From Tubulanus polymorphus (Eukaryota > Nemertea > Palaeonemertea > Tubulaniformes > Tubulanidae), in contig NC_134027.1 of the NCBI RefSeq assembly GCF_964204645.1, forward strand, positions 14,932,485 to 14,996,484: 64,000 nucleotides of DNA. Reading direction: 5' to 3'. How positions within the stretch are numbered: position 1 is the first letter of the stretch; every line of letters starts with the position of its first letter. Under the pieces are notes generated by a model. The model was given only the letters and a program-made list of their open reading frames with translations. It ran no database searches and was not told where the DNA came from. Positions 55,981 to 64,000 of the stretch are shown piece by piece. Made by a program: the position numbers and the translations under genes.

Positions 55981-57304
55981 AACATAAAATCAATATCATC
56001 ATACTCGAAATCACTATTGGCTTCTTCATTTTCATTTAATTGTTCTTGTATAATTTGTTTAGGTTCTTCTTCCATTTCATTTTTCTCATTTAAATAAAGT
56101 TCTATCTTGTTCCACATTTCATCTCGCTCTCTTTGTTTCTTTTTGTTTGTTAATTCGTCAAATGGAATTATAATATCTATGTTTAAATAATTTACAATCT
56201 TAATTAAAAAGAATTCATAATTAATTGAATCTGTTATTCTATTTCTCAAATGATACATTAATATTTGTTTAAATATTTTTTTTATATTTACCATATCTTC
56301 TTCTGTTAATTTAGGTTTTTCATAATAATCGTTAAATAATAAATATAAATACATTTTCTTTTCTTTTGTGTTAAATGTTTATGGAATAATTGTTTTTATA
56401 ATATCTTTTTTAGTTATTTCACCATTTTTATTTTCTATTATTTTCATTTTTTCAAGCCATTGCATATATTCTGGTGTATGATCTTCTATAGAAAATATTT
56501 TAAAAATTTCATCTAGATAATTTAATTTTGGTTCTATGAGAAAATTTCTAGTTTTTTCTTCACCCCATAAATTCTTTTGCCATCCACAATAAACACAAAA
56601 TAACACAGTACCTTCTTGTCTTAAGGTCGCGTAATTACATTGTGGGCATTTTCGTTTATAATTTATTGGTAATAGATCTTCATTAAGCTCTTGGTATTTT
56701 CTTACGTTTTCTTTATGTTTTATTGTTCTATTATGTAGATTTGAATTACTTGTTGTAATAATCAATTTACAATATTTACAATAATATGTTTTTCTTGTTA
56801 ATTCATTATATTGTTTTTCTAACTATTCAACTGTTTCTTTATTATCTGGTAACGTTTTCCCATATTTTATTTTTTCTAATAAATTATTTTTTCTTTCATT
56901 GAATTCAGTTTCAAATTTATTAGAAATTTTATCTATATGTGCTTTACGAAATTGATGATTCAATCTTCTATATTTTCAGGGCTATATTTCATTCGACAAG
57001 GCTCACAGAAATGATCTTTTATATTATCCTTATCATAGAATAAGAAAGGTCTTTTACAAATAACTTCAGGTTCAACTTCAGCAGAATTACTATTACTTTC
57101 GTTACTATCAACATTAGCCGTTGCGCCATTAATTTTACACTTCTCTGAATGTTTTTTAACATAATTTCTTGAAAATAATTTATTACATTTTGGACAGTTT
57201 AGTTTAGGGGGTTTATAATTTTCATCATGTTTTTTCATATGTCGAGCCATATTACTTTTTCTTAGAAGTTCACCACAAATTTCGCATGGTATCTTCTCAT
57301 CCAT
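55977..57304 (-). pseudogene. Zinc-finger / zinc-ribbon protein resembling late transcription factor VLTF3 (broken)
   Basis: The only minus-strand gene of the element. From 57304: two C2H2 fingers (IPCEICGELLRKSNMARHMKKH; NCPKCNKLFSRNYVKKH), a CEPC pair near 57000, a charged helical stretch, another finger (YYCKYCKL...NLHNRTIKH near 56775) and a zinc ribbon (CPQCNYAT...FCVYCGW, 56650-56570). After a stop the same frame continues with LTEEDMVNIKKIF, INYEFFLIKIVNYLNI and DEMWNKIELYL, the order seen at the C-terminus of VLTF3-like proteins of poxviruses and relatives. Tail is acidic. Breaks: a frame change near 56960, TAG at 56823-56825, TAA at 56379-56381. It may be one fused gene or two. Its assignment to VLTF3 is an inference. 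Confidence 0.5.
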
Positions 57305-57361
57305 TTATTAGGGGAAAAAATTACTAGTGGTGATGAGGTAATTTTTTTATGTTATAAATAA
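57302..57361. promoter_or_regulatory. Bidirectional promoter between the VLTF3-like and penton genes
   Basis: Only 56 bp separate the two divergent starts. Minus strand: CTCATCACCACTAGTAATTT, T-run, CCCC, TAATAAATGG. Plus strand: GAGGTAATTTTTTTATG then TTATAAATAATG. Each strand thus has its own T-run plus TAAAT element, back to back. Confidence 0.65.
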
Positions 57362-58121
57362 TGGTAGAATTAAAAGAATACAGAATATTTGTTGATTCTA
57401 GAAAACTTACAAATTATAATTCACATAATTTATTAGTTCAATTAGATAGAGAATTCAAGAATTGTGTAGATTTAAAATTAGTTAATATAAGTTTATGTAA
57501 TTCTTTTTATAATATATCGGATAAAACTATTGAACATAGAGCCTTTTTAATTTTTGATAAAGGTAAAAATGAATGGTCCTATATATATTTAAAACCGGGG
57601 TTATATAATTTAGATACATTAGCACAAGAAATTAATAGAAAAGCCTGGCACAAATTAGGTAGTAGTTCTGGGTTTAGTATTAGATTTTTAAAAAGTGATA
57701 GTTCTGATAGAATAAAGATAAGGTTGTCTAATAGTGAAAAACATAAATTTATGGTAAAAAAACCTATAGCTAAACTGTTAGGAATTCTTCCAGATATATC
57801 TTTTAAAAATATTGATGCTGTTACACCAAACTTAATACCTTACACACATTTTTATATTTATTGCAATTTAATCGATCCTACAAAAACATTCGAAGCAACT
57901 AAAGATATAACTTGTAATTCTGGTTTACTAAACATTTTACCATTGAAGAATGTTAAAGAATTAGGAACGCAAATAAATTATAATTTAACAGAATGTGATT
58001 TCAAACCATGCATTCCTCGTTTAATAATTTTAGATTAGAAATTAGAAATCACAATGGTTACTTAATTGATTTAAATAATTTCCCTGTAATTTATGAATTA
58101 GTTATAAGATGTACAGAGTAA
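57361..58121 (+). pseudogene. mCP: Penton-like minor capsid protein (single jelly roll), one frameshift
   Basis: Predicted vertex protein of the Polinton capsid. The frame starts MVELKEYRIFVDSRKL. It shows the pattern of Polinton minor capsid proteins: an early strand block (LVNISLCNSFYNIS), YIYLKPGLYNLDTLAQEINR, a short hydrophobic block KLLGILPD, then THFYIYCNLIDP. At 58036 it meets TAG, but the next frame continues with EIRNHNGYLIDLNNFPVIYE to a TAA at 58119, a C-terminal strand pair expected for this family. The shift lies in the T-run near 58015-58020. Length about 250 residues fits the family. The real stop overlaps the next gene's promoter motif. Confidence 0.7.
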
Positions 58122-58140
58122 TTTTTTCACTATATAAATG
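58117..58140 (+). promoter_or_regulatory. Late-promoter-like motif
   Basis: AGTAATTTTTTCAC then TATATAAATG with the ATG of the next gene at 58138. TAA inside the motif is the stop of the penton gene. Confidence 0.6.
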
Positions 58141-58392
58141 AATATAACTGTTGGACCGAGTATATGTTTTGGGTTTGATTTTAAACATGGTAAAGAAATG
58201 AGAATTAAACTAAATGATGTAATTACTGATATAAAAAGTAAATCATTTAACAATGCATCAATGATTAATAAAGAAAACTATAATATAGAAAAAGTAATTG
58301 ATTTAATCAAATCACCTTTAGAATATTATGAATTAAATGAAGATGGAATTATTGATGATATTAAAAACATAATGAAACAAATGTTGAATTAA
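58138..58392 (+). CDS. Small Polinton protein, 84 residues, function unknown
   Basis: Intact frame MNITVGPSICFGFDFKHGKE to MKQMLN, following the TATAAATG start. It is soluble-looking and charged, with no cysteine pair or membrane segment. I do not recognise it. Position directly after the penton gene and before the small membrane proteins suggests a virion or assembly role. Confidence 0.6.
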   Translation: MNITVGPSICFGFDFKHGKEMRIKLNDVITDIKSKSFNNASMINKENYNIEKVIDLIKSPLEYYELNEDGIIDDIKNIMKQMLN

Positions 58393-58425
58393 TCATCACT
58401 AAGATAACTAAATATTTTGATGATA

Positions 58426-58448
58426 GTAATTTTTTTGATGAATAAATG
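58426..58448 (+). promoter_or_regulatory. Late-promoter-like motif
   Basis: GTAATTTTTTTGATG then AATAAATG, ATG at 58446. Confidence 0.6.
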
Positions 58449-58664
58449 AGTGATAATAAGTGGATAATAACTGGATTATATAATGGAGCATTACTATCAG
58501 TTGGAACTGTTGGTTATTCAATGGTATTAAAAGTATTTAAAATGGGAAGTGTTAATGTTGATAGATTTGATATAAATGATATCTTAAAATTAACATTAGC
58601 AGTTACTTTATCCAATTTAACTATTGATTATTTGGAAAAACAAAAATATATTCCTCCCATATAA
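58446..58664 (+). CDS. Small membrane protein, 72 residues
   Basis: Intact frame MSDNKWIITGLYNGALLSVG. Two hydrophobic stretches (residues ~6-28 and ~45-58) separated by a polar loop with VDRFDIND, ending in DYLEKQKYIPPI. Very similar short proteins (WIITGLYNGALLS start, ILKLT and TIDYLEKQK end) accompany capsid genes in animal Polintons as far as I recall, with no assigned function. Likely an internal virion membrane or assembly protein by analogy, but this is inference. Confidence 0.7.
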   Translation: MSDNKWIITGLYNGALLSVGTVGYSMVLKVFKMGSVNVDRFDINDILKLTLAVTLSNLTIDYLEKQKYIPPI

Positions 58665-58668
58665 ATGT

Positions 58669-58691
58669 GTAATTATTTTACTAAATAAATG
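58669..58691 (+). promoter_or_regulatory. Late-promoter-like motif
   Basis: GTAATTATTTTACTA then AATAAATG, ATG at 58689. The T-run is interrupted once. Confidence 0.55.
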
Positions 58692-59111
58692 GCTTCTGTA
58701 ATTATAACTATTATAGGATCGGCAATTGTTAACGCTTTAGCATTTACTGGTGGTGGATATTTATTTAAGCATATTGATAAAAATGGATCATTAACAGAAC
58801 AAAAAAGACATAACTTAGCATTAGAGAAATACAATAAAGCAGCAGAAGAATACAGAGAAAAACGACAAAACTATATGGATTATATTAACAAGGAATTATA
58901 TGATCAGAAGATTTCACATAGAGATTTTCAATCAGTTGATGATGCAATGAGTTTATATAACGCGGTAACCAATAAAGAAAAATTACATCTATACAAACCT
59001 AAATTATCAGATTATTATACCCCAAGTAAAGAACAACAGAAATATGAAATAATATGGATTTTAGGTGGAACAGTTATTGTTATATTTGTAGCATATAAAT
59101 TTACTAATTAG
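58689..59111 (+). CDS. Membrane protein of 140 residues with central coiled coil
   Basis: Intact frame MASVIITIIGSAIVNALAFT. N-terminal hydrophobic segment (residues ~4-24), a charged helical centre (EQKRHNLALEKYNKAAEEYR) with heptad-like spacing, a KLSDYYTPSKEQQKYE block, and a C-terminal membrane segment (IIWILGGTVIVIFVAYKF). The same architecture is recurrent in animal Polintons next to the capsid genes. Function unknown. One of the few unbroken genes of this copy. Confidence 0.7.
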   Translation: MASVIITIIGSAIVNALAFTGGGYLFKHIDKNGSLTEQKRHNLALEKYNKAAEEYREKRQNYMDYINKELYDQKISHRDFQSVDDAMSLYNAVTNKEKLHLYKPKLSDYYTPSKEQQKYEIIWILGGTVIVIFVAYKFTN

Positions 59112-59133
59112 TAATTTTTTTTCTAAATAAATG
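59111..59133 (+). promoter_or_regulatory. Late-promoter-like motif
   Basis: GTAATTTTTTTTCTA then AATAAATG, ATG at 59131. The sequence is almost identical to that before POLB. Confidence 0.6.
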
Positions 59134-59589
59134 GAAGATAAAGTTGATAGTATTGATATTATTCCTCATGATATAAATAAAACTAAATTAAAAACATATT
59201 AAGAAAAACAAATATTAGAATTTGAAAATGACTTAAAGATAAAAAAGAAAAAATATTTAAAAAGTAAAATTATATATTATCTTATTATTAGTGGTTCGGT
59301 TACAATTAGTTCTGTAATAACATTTCTCGCAATATTCAGTCCATTAACACCTTTAGCTATATCAATTGGTGTATTAGGATTAAGTTCAAGTGTTTTAACT
59401 GGTATAAGTTCAAAATTAAATATAAAAAGTAATAAAGAAAAAATTAAAACTAATATAAAAGAAATTAATAAATTAAAGAATGCACTAGGTTATATAAGTT
59501 TGAATGGTCATATTACAGTTGAAGAACAAGATAAATTATTAAAAGAATTAATAAATTATAAATTTTTTAATTATATAAATGGCAGATAG
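59131..59589 (+). pseudogene. Membrane protein with two hydrophobic segments (one in-frame stop)
   Basis: The frame begins MEDKVDSIDIIPHDINKTKL and hits TAA at 59200-59202, then continues in the same frame through a basic stretch (LKIKKKKYLKSK), two adjacent membrane segments (YLIISGSVTISSVITFLAIF, PLAISIGVLGLSSSVLTGIS) and a helical tail with NKLKNALGYISLNGHITVEE. The tail pattern (KL..AL..I..NGHIT.EE...L..EL..Y) matches a conserved Polinton protein of unknown function. The end overlaps the next gene's start by a few bases. Too short for the usual search because of the stop. Confidence 0.6.
59558..59581 (+). promoter_or_regulatory. Late-promoter-like motif
   Basis: AAATTTTTTAATTATATAAATG, ATG at 59579. 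It overlaps the 3' end of the preceding coding region. Confidence 0.55.
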
Positions 59590-60929
59590 TTTTCCAAAAG
59601 CTTTCCAATATAATAAATCAATTAAATATAATATTCCAGCAATAGATTTTAATAAAGATATTACATATAGAAATGAAGTTTTAGATTCATTAACTAATTT
59701 AGAAATTTATGTTACTGAAACTAATAATTTTAATGCAAAGATGGAAAATATATTTCATGTATATTTAATTAATTTTAAAAAATTGAAAGATGAAAAACAA
59801 TGGTTATTAAAATCTAATATAAAGTTTTGGCAGAACCAATTAAATTTTGCTGTTTATTGTGCAACAACAGGATGTGGAATTAGTTGGAATGATCATTTGA
59901 ATAATTCTAAATATAAATTAATTCAAAGTTTATTTAGATTTCATACATACTTTCAAATCAGAATAATATTAAATGAATTAGAGTATGCTTTACCAGGATC
60001 TAGATATTTTAAAGAAATTTGTAATGAATTTAATATAGATATAAATAATTCTGATTTTAGAACAAAAATTGGAACAATAAGATCACTTCCTTGCCCTAAA
60101 AAGATTGCAGAATATTGTGCACTTCCCATACCATCTAATAGTTTATATAATATCTATAGTAATAAATTAGGTGGTAAAATAGAAACTAAGGATTTAGAAA
60201 CATTCAATTTCAATAAATTACCGACATTTTATGATAATTCAAAACAAGAAAACAATAATGGTTGGGTTTATTTCATTTTAGAAATAATAATGAAGGTTTT
60301 ACAAAATCAGGTATACAAAGAATAAATCAATCTATTAGAACTTATTTGATATGTATTTTAGGTGCGCAAGTTGAAACAATATCCCCAATAATTGGAAATT
60401 TAAATACATCATTTGATACACAGAAACAATTCAAAGTATTATTTGAAGATTCTATTCATAATGATAAAAATAGATCGATTCCAGAAAACATTGTAAGATA
60501 TCAAAATTATTTAGATAAATCACATATTAGATTAAATTATTGTATAGGCCCTAATCTATTAATTATTTCTAATGATTTAGTATTAAAGAGGGAAATATAA
60601 TTGGTTATAATAATCTAATTAAAACTGCAACAATAAATAATTCATTTGGATTGAATGATATAAATAAAAAGATTATTACTGCTCCAAAATTAATGGAAGG
60701 TGAAAAAAATAAAAAACACATTCAATCAACAGAAACTAAAACTAATAATATCAAATTAAATAATGATTCTAAAATAAAAGATTAAAATACATCAGAAGAT
60801 ATAAAAACTGATAACATTCAGTATGAAATAATTAAACTAAATGATGATAATAAATCCCATGAAAATACTAAATTAGCTTTAACTTGTATAGGAATTGTAA
60901 TCGGAGGAATATTATATTTTAGATTTTAA
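59579..60929 (+). pseudogene. Conserved Polinton structural-module protein with C-terminal membrane anchor (broken)
   Basis: Frame 1 (to about 60290) reads MADSFPKAFQYNKSIKYNIP, FNAKMENIFHVYLINFKKLK, FWQNQLNFAVYCATTGCGIS, ELEYALPGSRYFKEIC. It then shifts into RINQSIRTYLICILGAQVET, FDTQKQFKVLFEDSIHN and LDKSHIRLNYCIGPNLLIIS, and near 60585 into GYNNLIKTATINNSFGLND. A TAA at 60783 precedes a final part ending LALTCIGIVIGGILYFRF, a tail anchor. The ordered blocks match a family that lies among the capsid genes of animal Polintons; I know no function for it. Cysteines in CATTGCG may be structural. About 440 residues if unbroken. Confidence 0.65.
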
Positions 60930-60948
60930 TTTTTTTATTATGTTAATG
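60925..60948 (+). promoter_or_regulatory. Late-promoter-like motif (diverged)
   Basis: TTTTAATTTTTTTATTATG then TTAATG. Two in-frame ATGs, at 60940 and 60946; the second has the better TAATG context and follows the T-run at the usual distance, so 60946 may be the true start. Confidence 0.5.
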
Positions 60949-62382
60949 GAAGAAGGTGGAGAAGATTATGAAATGGAAGGCATGGGAAATAATGATGATG
61001 CCAATACAAACGATGATGATTATATGACTGCTGATACTAATATTGATAATGATAATGATACAACATATAATTCTAATTTAGCAGATAGTGGTTCTAAAGC
61101 CCCATCAACAGATGAATTTGATAGAAGAACTAGGTCGAGAATACCTCCTGAAAATTTAAATCAAGGTTTAGAAAGAGAAAATTTTGAAAATTATGAATTT
61201 ATGTATGATTTTCAACGTGTATTTAAAGATTCTGGATATAATATAAATAATAGAGGCGCCAGACTTTTAGTACAAGATTTAAAGTTTTTAGATGGTGAAT
61301 ATTATTATCGTGTGAAAGAAAAATCGGATTATTATATTAATATCTCTAATAAAAATCAAGACAAAATAATAGCAAAATCAACTTTGCTTAAGTCTGACTC
61401 ATTACTATCTAGAATTAAGAGAATAAGAAATAGTAATGAAATAGAAGATGTAACACAAGAAGAAATAAATCAAAATAAAAGAGTATTTAAACGAAGAATT
61501 AATAAATTATTTGAAACAATCAAAGATAATCCAAAAACAGAAACAACTTCTGAACAGAATATAACTTCCAAAACTAGTAAACTTAAATCAAATAAAGTTC
61601 CAATTGAAAAACTTTTACCAAATGGATTAATTGATGCAACAGACCAACAATTAGAAGATTTAAATAATATATTTTCTGAAAAAGCAATAAGATAAAATTG
61701 CGCATGATAAAAGTATAAGAGATTTAAAAATAGAACTTTAGAAGATGAATTATTTAAATCAAGAAAAGAATCGGAACAACTAAAATTAGATAGAGATAAT
61801 AAAGTTATTGAAGAAATCGAATTTAAAAAAAGAAATGCATATTTAGAAAAAGAAATTGATGATTTAGAATATAACATAGAATTACAAAAAGAAGAAATTA
61901 AATTATTATTAAAATCATATGATTATTATATTAATAGATTAAAAGTTATTTTTAAAGATTTATTGATAAAACCAAATTCTGAAATATCATTGAAAGATAG
62001 AATAAAGTTATTATTTAAATTAGAAGGAATAACAATTCTTTCAATTCTAACAGCTGTAACTATGTTATTTACAACAATTGGTTTAGCAATATCAAATGCT
62101 TTAAAATCTACTCCTACTCCAAATAAACCAGATAAACCCCCAGATAATAATTCTATACAAGATAAAGTTAAGGATGGTTTAAAGAAATGAGCAAAATATT
62201 TATGGGAACTATCTAAAAAATCTGCTGCAGCTTTACCAGGAGTTATTGCATCAATTGTTGGTTTTATATTGAAATCTGCAGGAAATATTCTTAACTTTGC
62301 TGCTGAACATATTATTTTATTCTTAATTACAGTTGTAAGTGCTATTATTTTTGGGCTAGTGAATATGATTAAAAATAAATGA
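60940..62382 (+). pseudogene. PX-like Polinton protein: acidic N-terminus, coiled coil, hydrophobic C-terminus (broken)
   Basis: The N-terminus is strongly acidic (GGEDYEMEGMGNNDDANTND). A folded block follows with NYEFMYDFQRVFKDSGYN and RGARLLVQDLKFLDGEYYYR, then a basic/helical middle and LLPNGLIDATDQQLEDLNNI. After frame changes near 61690 and 61733 comes a long coiled coil (KKRNAYLEKEIDDLEYNIEL), a membrane segment (ITILSILTAVTMLFTTIGLA), a proline/lysine-rich linker, a TGA at 62188-62190, and a second hydrophobic part (ALPGVIASIVGFILKSAGNI, IILFLITVVSAIIFGLV). A coiled coil plus LPG...F hydrophobic tail is the pattern I associate with the PX protein of Polintons, whose role is unknown. 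Confidence 0.6.
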
Positions 62383-62405
62383 TTAATTTTTTTGTTAAAT
62401 AAATG
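62381..62405 (+). promoter_or_regulatory. Late-promoter-like motif before the major capsid gene
   Basis: GATTAATTTTTTTGTTA then AATAAATG, ATG at 62403. The TGA of the preceding gene overlaps its first bases. Confidence 0.6.
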
Positions 62406-63650
62406 AGTGGGAGTTATATAAGTCCTTCTAAGATTTCTAGAATATCTAATGCTATTAAAGCAGAAAGATCTCATCATATAATTACTCATAATCCTTCAAA
62501 TATTAATCCCGATGAAACTTTATATGTTAGAATTCCTAGATTAACACAAAATACTTTTTATGTTCCAAATAGTATTTATTTATCAGCCGATATAAAAGTA
62601 ACCGGTCATGATAATAATTATGTTGTCGATAATGTTGGAAGATATTTGATTAAAAAATTAACTATAAAGATTGGACCAGAAACAGTTTTCTCATTAGATG
62701 ATTATAATTTATTTATGCATTATAAAGATTTATGGTTAACTAAAGAAAATAGAAATAATATGATATTTCAAGGCATCCAATCAGAAAACCATAATAAATT
62801 AAGATCAGGAGCTAATGACGCAATAGTAACTCGTGCCACTGATAATTTGATTAAAAAGATTTATGGAAGCAAATATAAAATTCCATTAGACTTTGAATTG
62901 ATAAATAATAATGCACCTTTACATAAATACGCAATTCAAGAAGATATTATATTTGAGATAACATTTGCTCCTGTAAATGAAATTGTATTATCTAGCGTTG
63001 TTTAAGATATGGGTTATAAATTATCAAATATATGTTTAGAATATGACACAGTAACTAATGAAAATATTGCTAGCACAATTCAAACTCAATACAATCAAGG
63101 ATTTTCATTATTATATGATTATATTGATAAATTTAAAACTGTAACTATTAATGCAAATGATGAAATAATTAATGAGAATATTAACTTCCCAAGAAGATCT
63201 ATTAAAGGTATATTAATATCTTTTACCATTGCAACATATACTAATGGCGCAATAAATGTTGATAATTATTATAATCCTGAAATAACAAAAGTAGAAATAA
63301 CTATCGAAGGAATAGCAAATAAATAATTTTGTCAAGGAATGAGAATGATAGATCAATGGCCAGAAATTAGAAAACATTTTATGAATGAAAAAGTAAAATC
63401 ATTTGAAAATTGTAATATTAATCAAATTGATTATTATACCGGTAATAAACATGCATTATGGTTAGATTTTAGAACAACAGAGGATAATTCATTACATGGT
63501 TCTGGAAAAAAATTACAAAACACTAAAGATGGAATACAATTATTCATGACAAAGAAAAAAGGGAGCCTAAATTTCAAAATGCATATTTATATTATATCTG
63601 ACGCGCAATTAAATATTATAAATTCACAATTAGATAGTATTCAATATTAG
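62403..63650 (+). pseudogene. MCP: Major capsid protein, double jelly roll (two in-frame stops)
   Basis: The hexon protein of the Polinton capsid, about 415 codons. Visible family blocks: TFYVPNSIYLSADIKVTG, VVDNVGRYLIKKLTIKIG, HYKDLWLTKENRNNMIFQGI, YKIPLDFELINNNAPLHKYA in the first half; YKLSNICLEYDTVTNENIA, FPRRSIKGILISF, NPEITKVEITIEG, LWLDFRTTEDNSLHGSGKKL and IYIISDAQLNI in the second. All blocks are in one frame; the only defects are TAA at 63003-63005 and at 63324-63326. In the second case other family members usually have Leu, consistent with a single-base change. So the fold is complete but not translatable as one chain. Confidence 0.9.
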
Positions 63651-63664
63651 AAATATAAAGTTAA

Positions 63665-63683
63665 AATTAAGGATATATAAATG
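63665..63683 (+). promoter_or_regulatory. TATAAATG start context of the integrase gene
   Basis: AATTAAGGATATATAAATG with ATG at 63681. The TATAAATG part is as in other genes, but there is no T-run. Confidence 0.5.
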
Positions 63684-64000
63684 GGTGGTAAAAAAACTCC
63701 TAATACTAAAGAACAATATTTAAGAAATTTATATTACAACCCCAAGTTCGGTTGCTTATTCTTCTACCAAAAATATATGGCGTCAAGTAAAACAAGATAA
63801 ATTAGATAAGATAATCCCACAAAATTTAGTTAAATATAAAGATATAAATGAATTTATGTTAGAACAACCAACATACACAACACATAAAAAAATTGTTAGA
63901 AAATATAAAACTCGTAAAACTATGGTAAGTTATGTAGATCAACAGTGGCAAGGAGATTTAATTGATATGAAAAATGTTAAGAAAGATAATGATGATTATT
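63681..64000 (+). pseudogene. INT: Integrase, N-terminal part (cut by window end, one frameshift)
   Basis: Polinton integrase of the retroviral (rve) fold, which joins element ends to the target. The start reads MGGKKTPNTKEQYLRNLYYN; near 63738 the frame changes and continues with SVAYSSTKNIWRQVKQDKL, FMLEQPTYTTHKKIVRKYKT and VDQQWQGDLIDMKNVKKDND. YY-P near the start, the YT.H...R block before the core, and QW..DLIDM match the family. The Asp of GDLIDM (63955-63957) is the first catalytic acid. The other two catalytic acids and the C-terminal domain lie beyond the window. Confidence 0.85.

Larger units (their letters stand above)
50870..64000. mobile_element. Polinton/Maverick element, left ~13 kb (right end outside window)
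   Basis: Hallmark Polinton genes are present: protein-primed family B polymerase, double-jelly-roll major capsid protein, penton-like minor capsid protein and an integrase of the retroviral fold. Base composition changes sharply to very AT-rich near 50.87 kb. Intergenic gaps are tiny (often 20-40 bp), as in a viral genome. The left terminal inverted repeat cannot be defined without the right end. GAGGACGAGAGGACGAGA at about 50841-50858 is a short tandem near the boundary. The copy is decayed or assembly-damaged: almost every large gene has at least one break. Packaging ATPase and protease were not found in the visible part. Confidence 0.92.

Noticed and set aside
61470-62489. Minus-strand frames of 135 and 187 codons
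   Set aside because: Shadows of the PX-like and capsid genes on the plus strand, with Ile/Leu/Phe-rich composition typical of antisense translation of AT-rich DNA.
50899-63650. Alternative genetic code to explain in-frame TAA, TAG and TGA in the Polinton
   Set aside because: The same codons end genes at their expected ends, all three stops occur inside genes, and one TAA sits where the family has Leu, so single-base changes fit better than reassignment.

Overview
The window looks like the nuclear genome of a marine invertebrate animal. It is AT-rich, almost free of recognisable host genes, and packed with metazoan transposon classes: CR1-like and L1-like LINEs, a Ty3/gypsy remnant, Penelope-like elements (PLEs), hAT, piggyBac-type and PIF/Harbinger-type DNA elements, a Mutator-like transposase element, and a Polinton/Maverick. 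I cannot name the species. There is no rRNA, no CRISPR and no bacterial operon structure.

Region by region. 1-7.2 kb holds short TIR elements and two copies of a mosaic repeat (here 'repeat A') built from tandem ~154-bp units and ending in a perfect hairpin. A 5'-truncated CR1-like LINE follows at 7.2-9.1 kb. 9-17 kb is mostly unassigned sequence with fragments of repeat families. At 17.2-19.9 kb a second family (repeat B) is inserted inside a repeat A copy. An L1-like RT remnant (19.9-20.8 kb) adjoins a hAT-like TIR element (20.8-22.0 kb). A gypsy remnant sits at 23.2 kb. At 29.0-31.3 kb a broken hAT-family/KIAA1586-like coding sequence is interrupted by a PLE-derived insert with a perfect 13-bp target duplication and by a piggyBac-type element. 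At 32.3-38.1 kb a Penelope-like element (RT plus GIY-YIG endonuclease) is split by a PIF/Harbinger-type MITE and by a 3.1-kb Mutator-like (PF20700-type) transposon that generated a TTAA duplication. A second, truncated PLE lies at 38.6-39.9 kb. 43.5-47.7 kb is another nested A/B repeat complex.

From about 50.87 kb to the right edge (64.0 kb, where it is cut off) lies the left 13 kb of a Polinton/Maverick, much more AT-rich than its surroundings. Its genes in order are: protein-primed family B DNA polymerase with N-terminal zinc fingers; a minus-strand zinc-finger/zinc-ribbon protein resembling the late transcription factor VLTF3; a penton-like minor capsid protein; a cluster of small membrane proteins; a structural-module protein with a C-terminal membrane anchor; a coiled-coil/hydrophobic-tail protein; the double-jelly-roll major capsid protein; and the start of a retroviral-type integrase. 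Packaging ATPase and protease are not in the visible part.

Two features stand out. First, the polymerase gene contains an intein with a LAGLIDADG homing endonuclease, placed exactly in polymerase motif C. Second, almost every gene start in the element is preceded by a T-run and an A/T-rich TATAAATG/AATAAATG start context that resembles poxvirus/NCLDV late promoters, consistent with the VLTF3-like gene. Nearly all genes carry frameshifts, often in homopolymer runs, or in-frame stops, so the copy is either decaying or affected by assembly indels.
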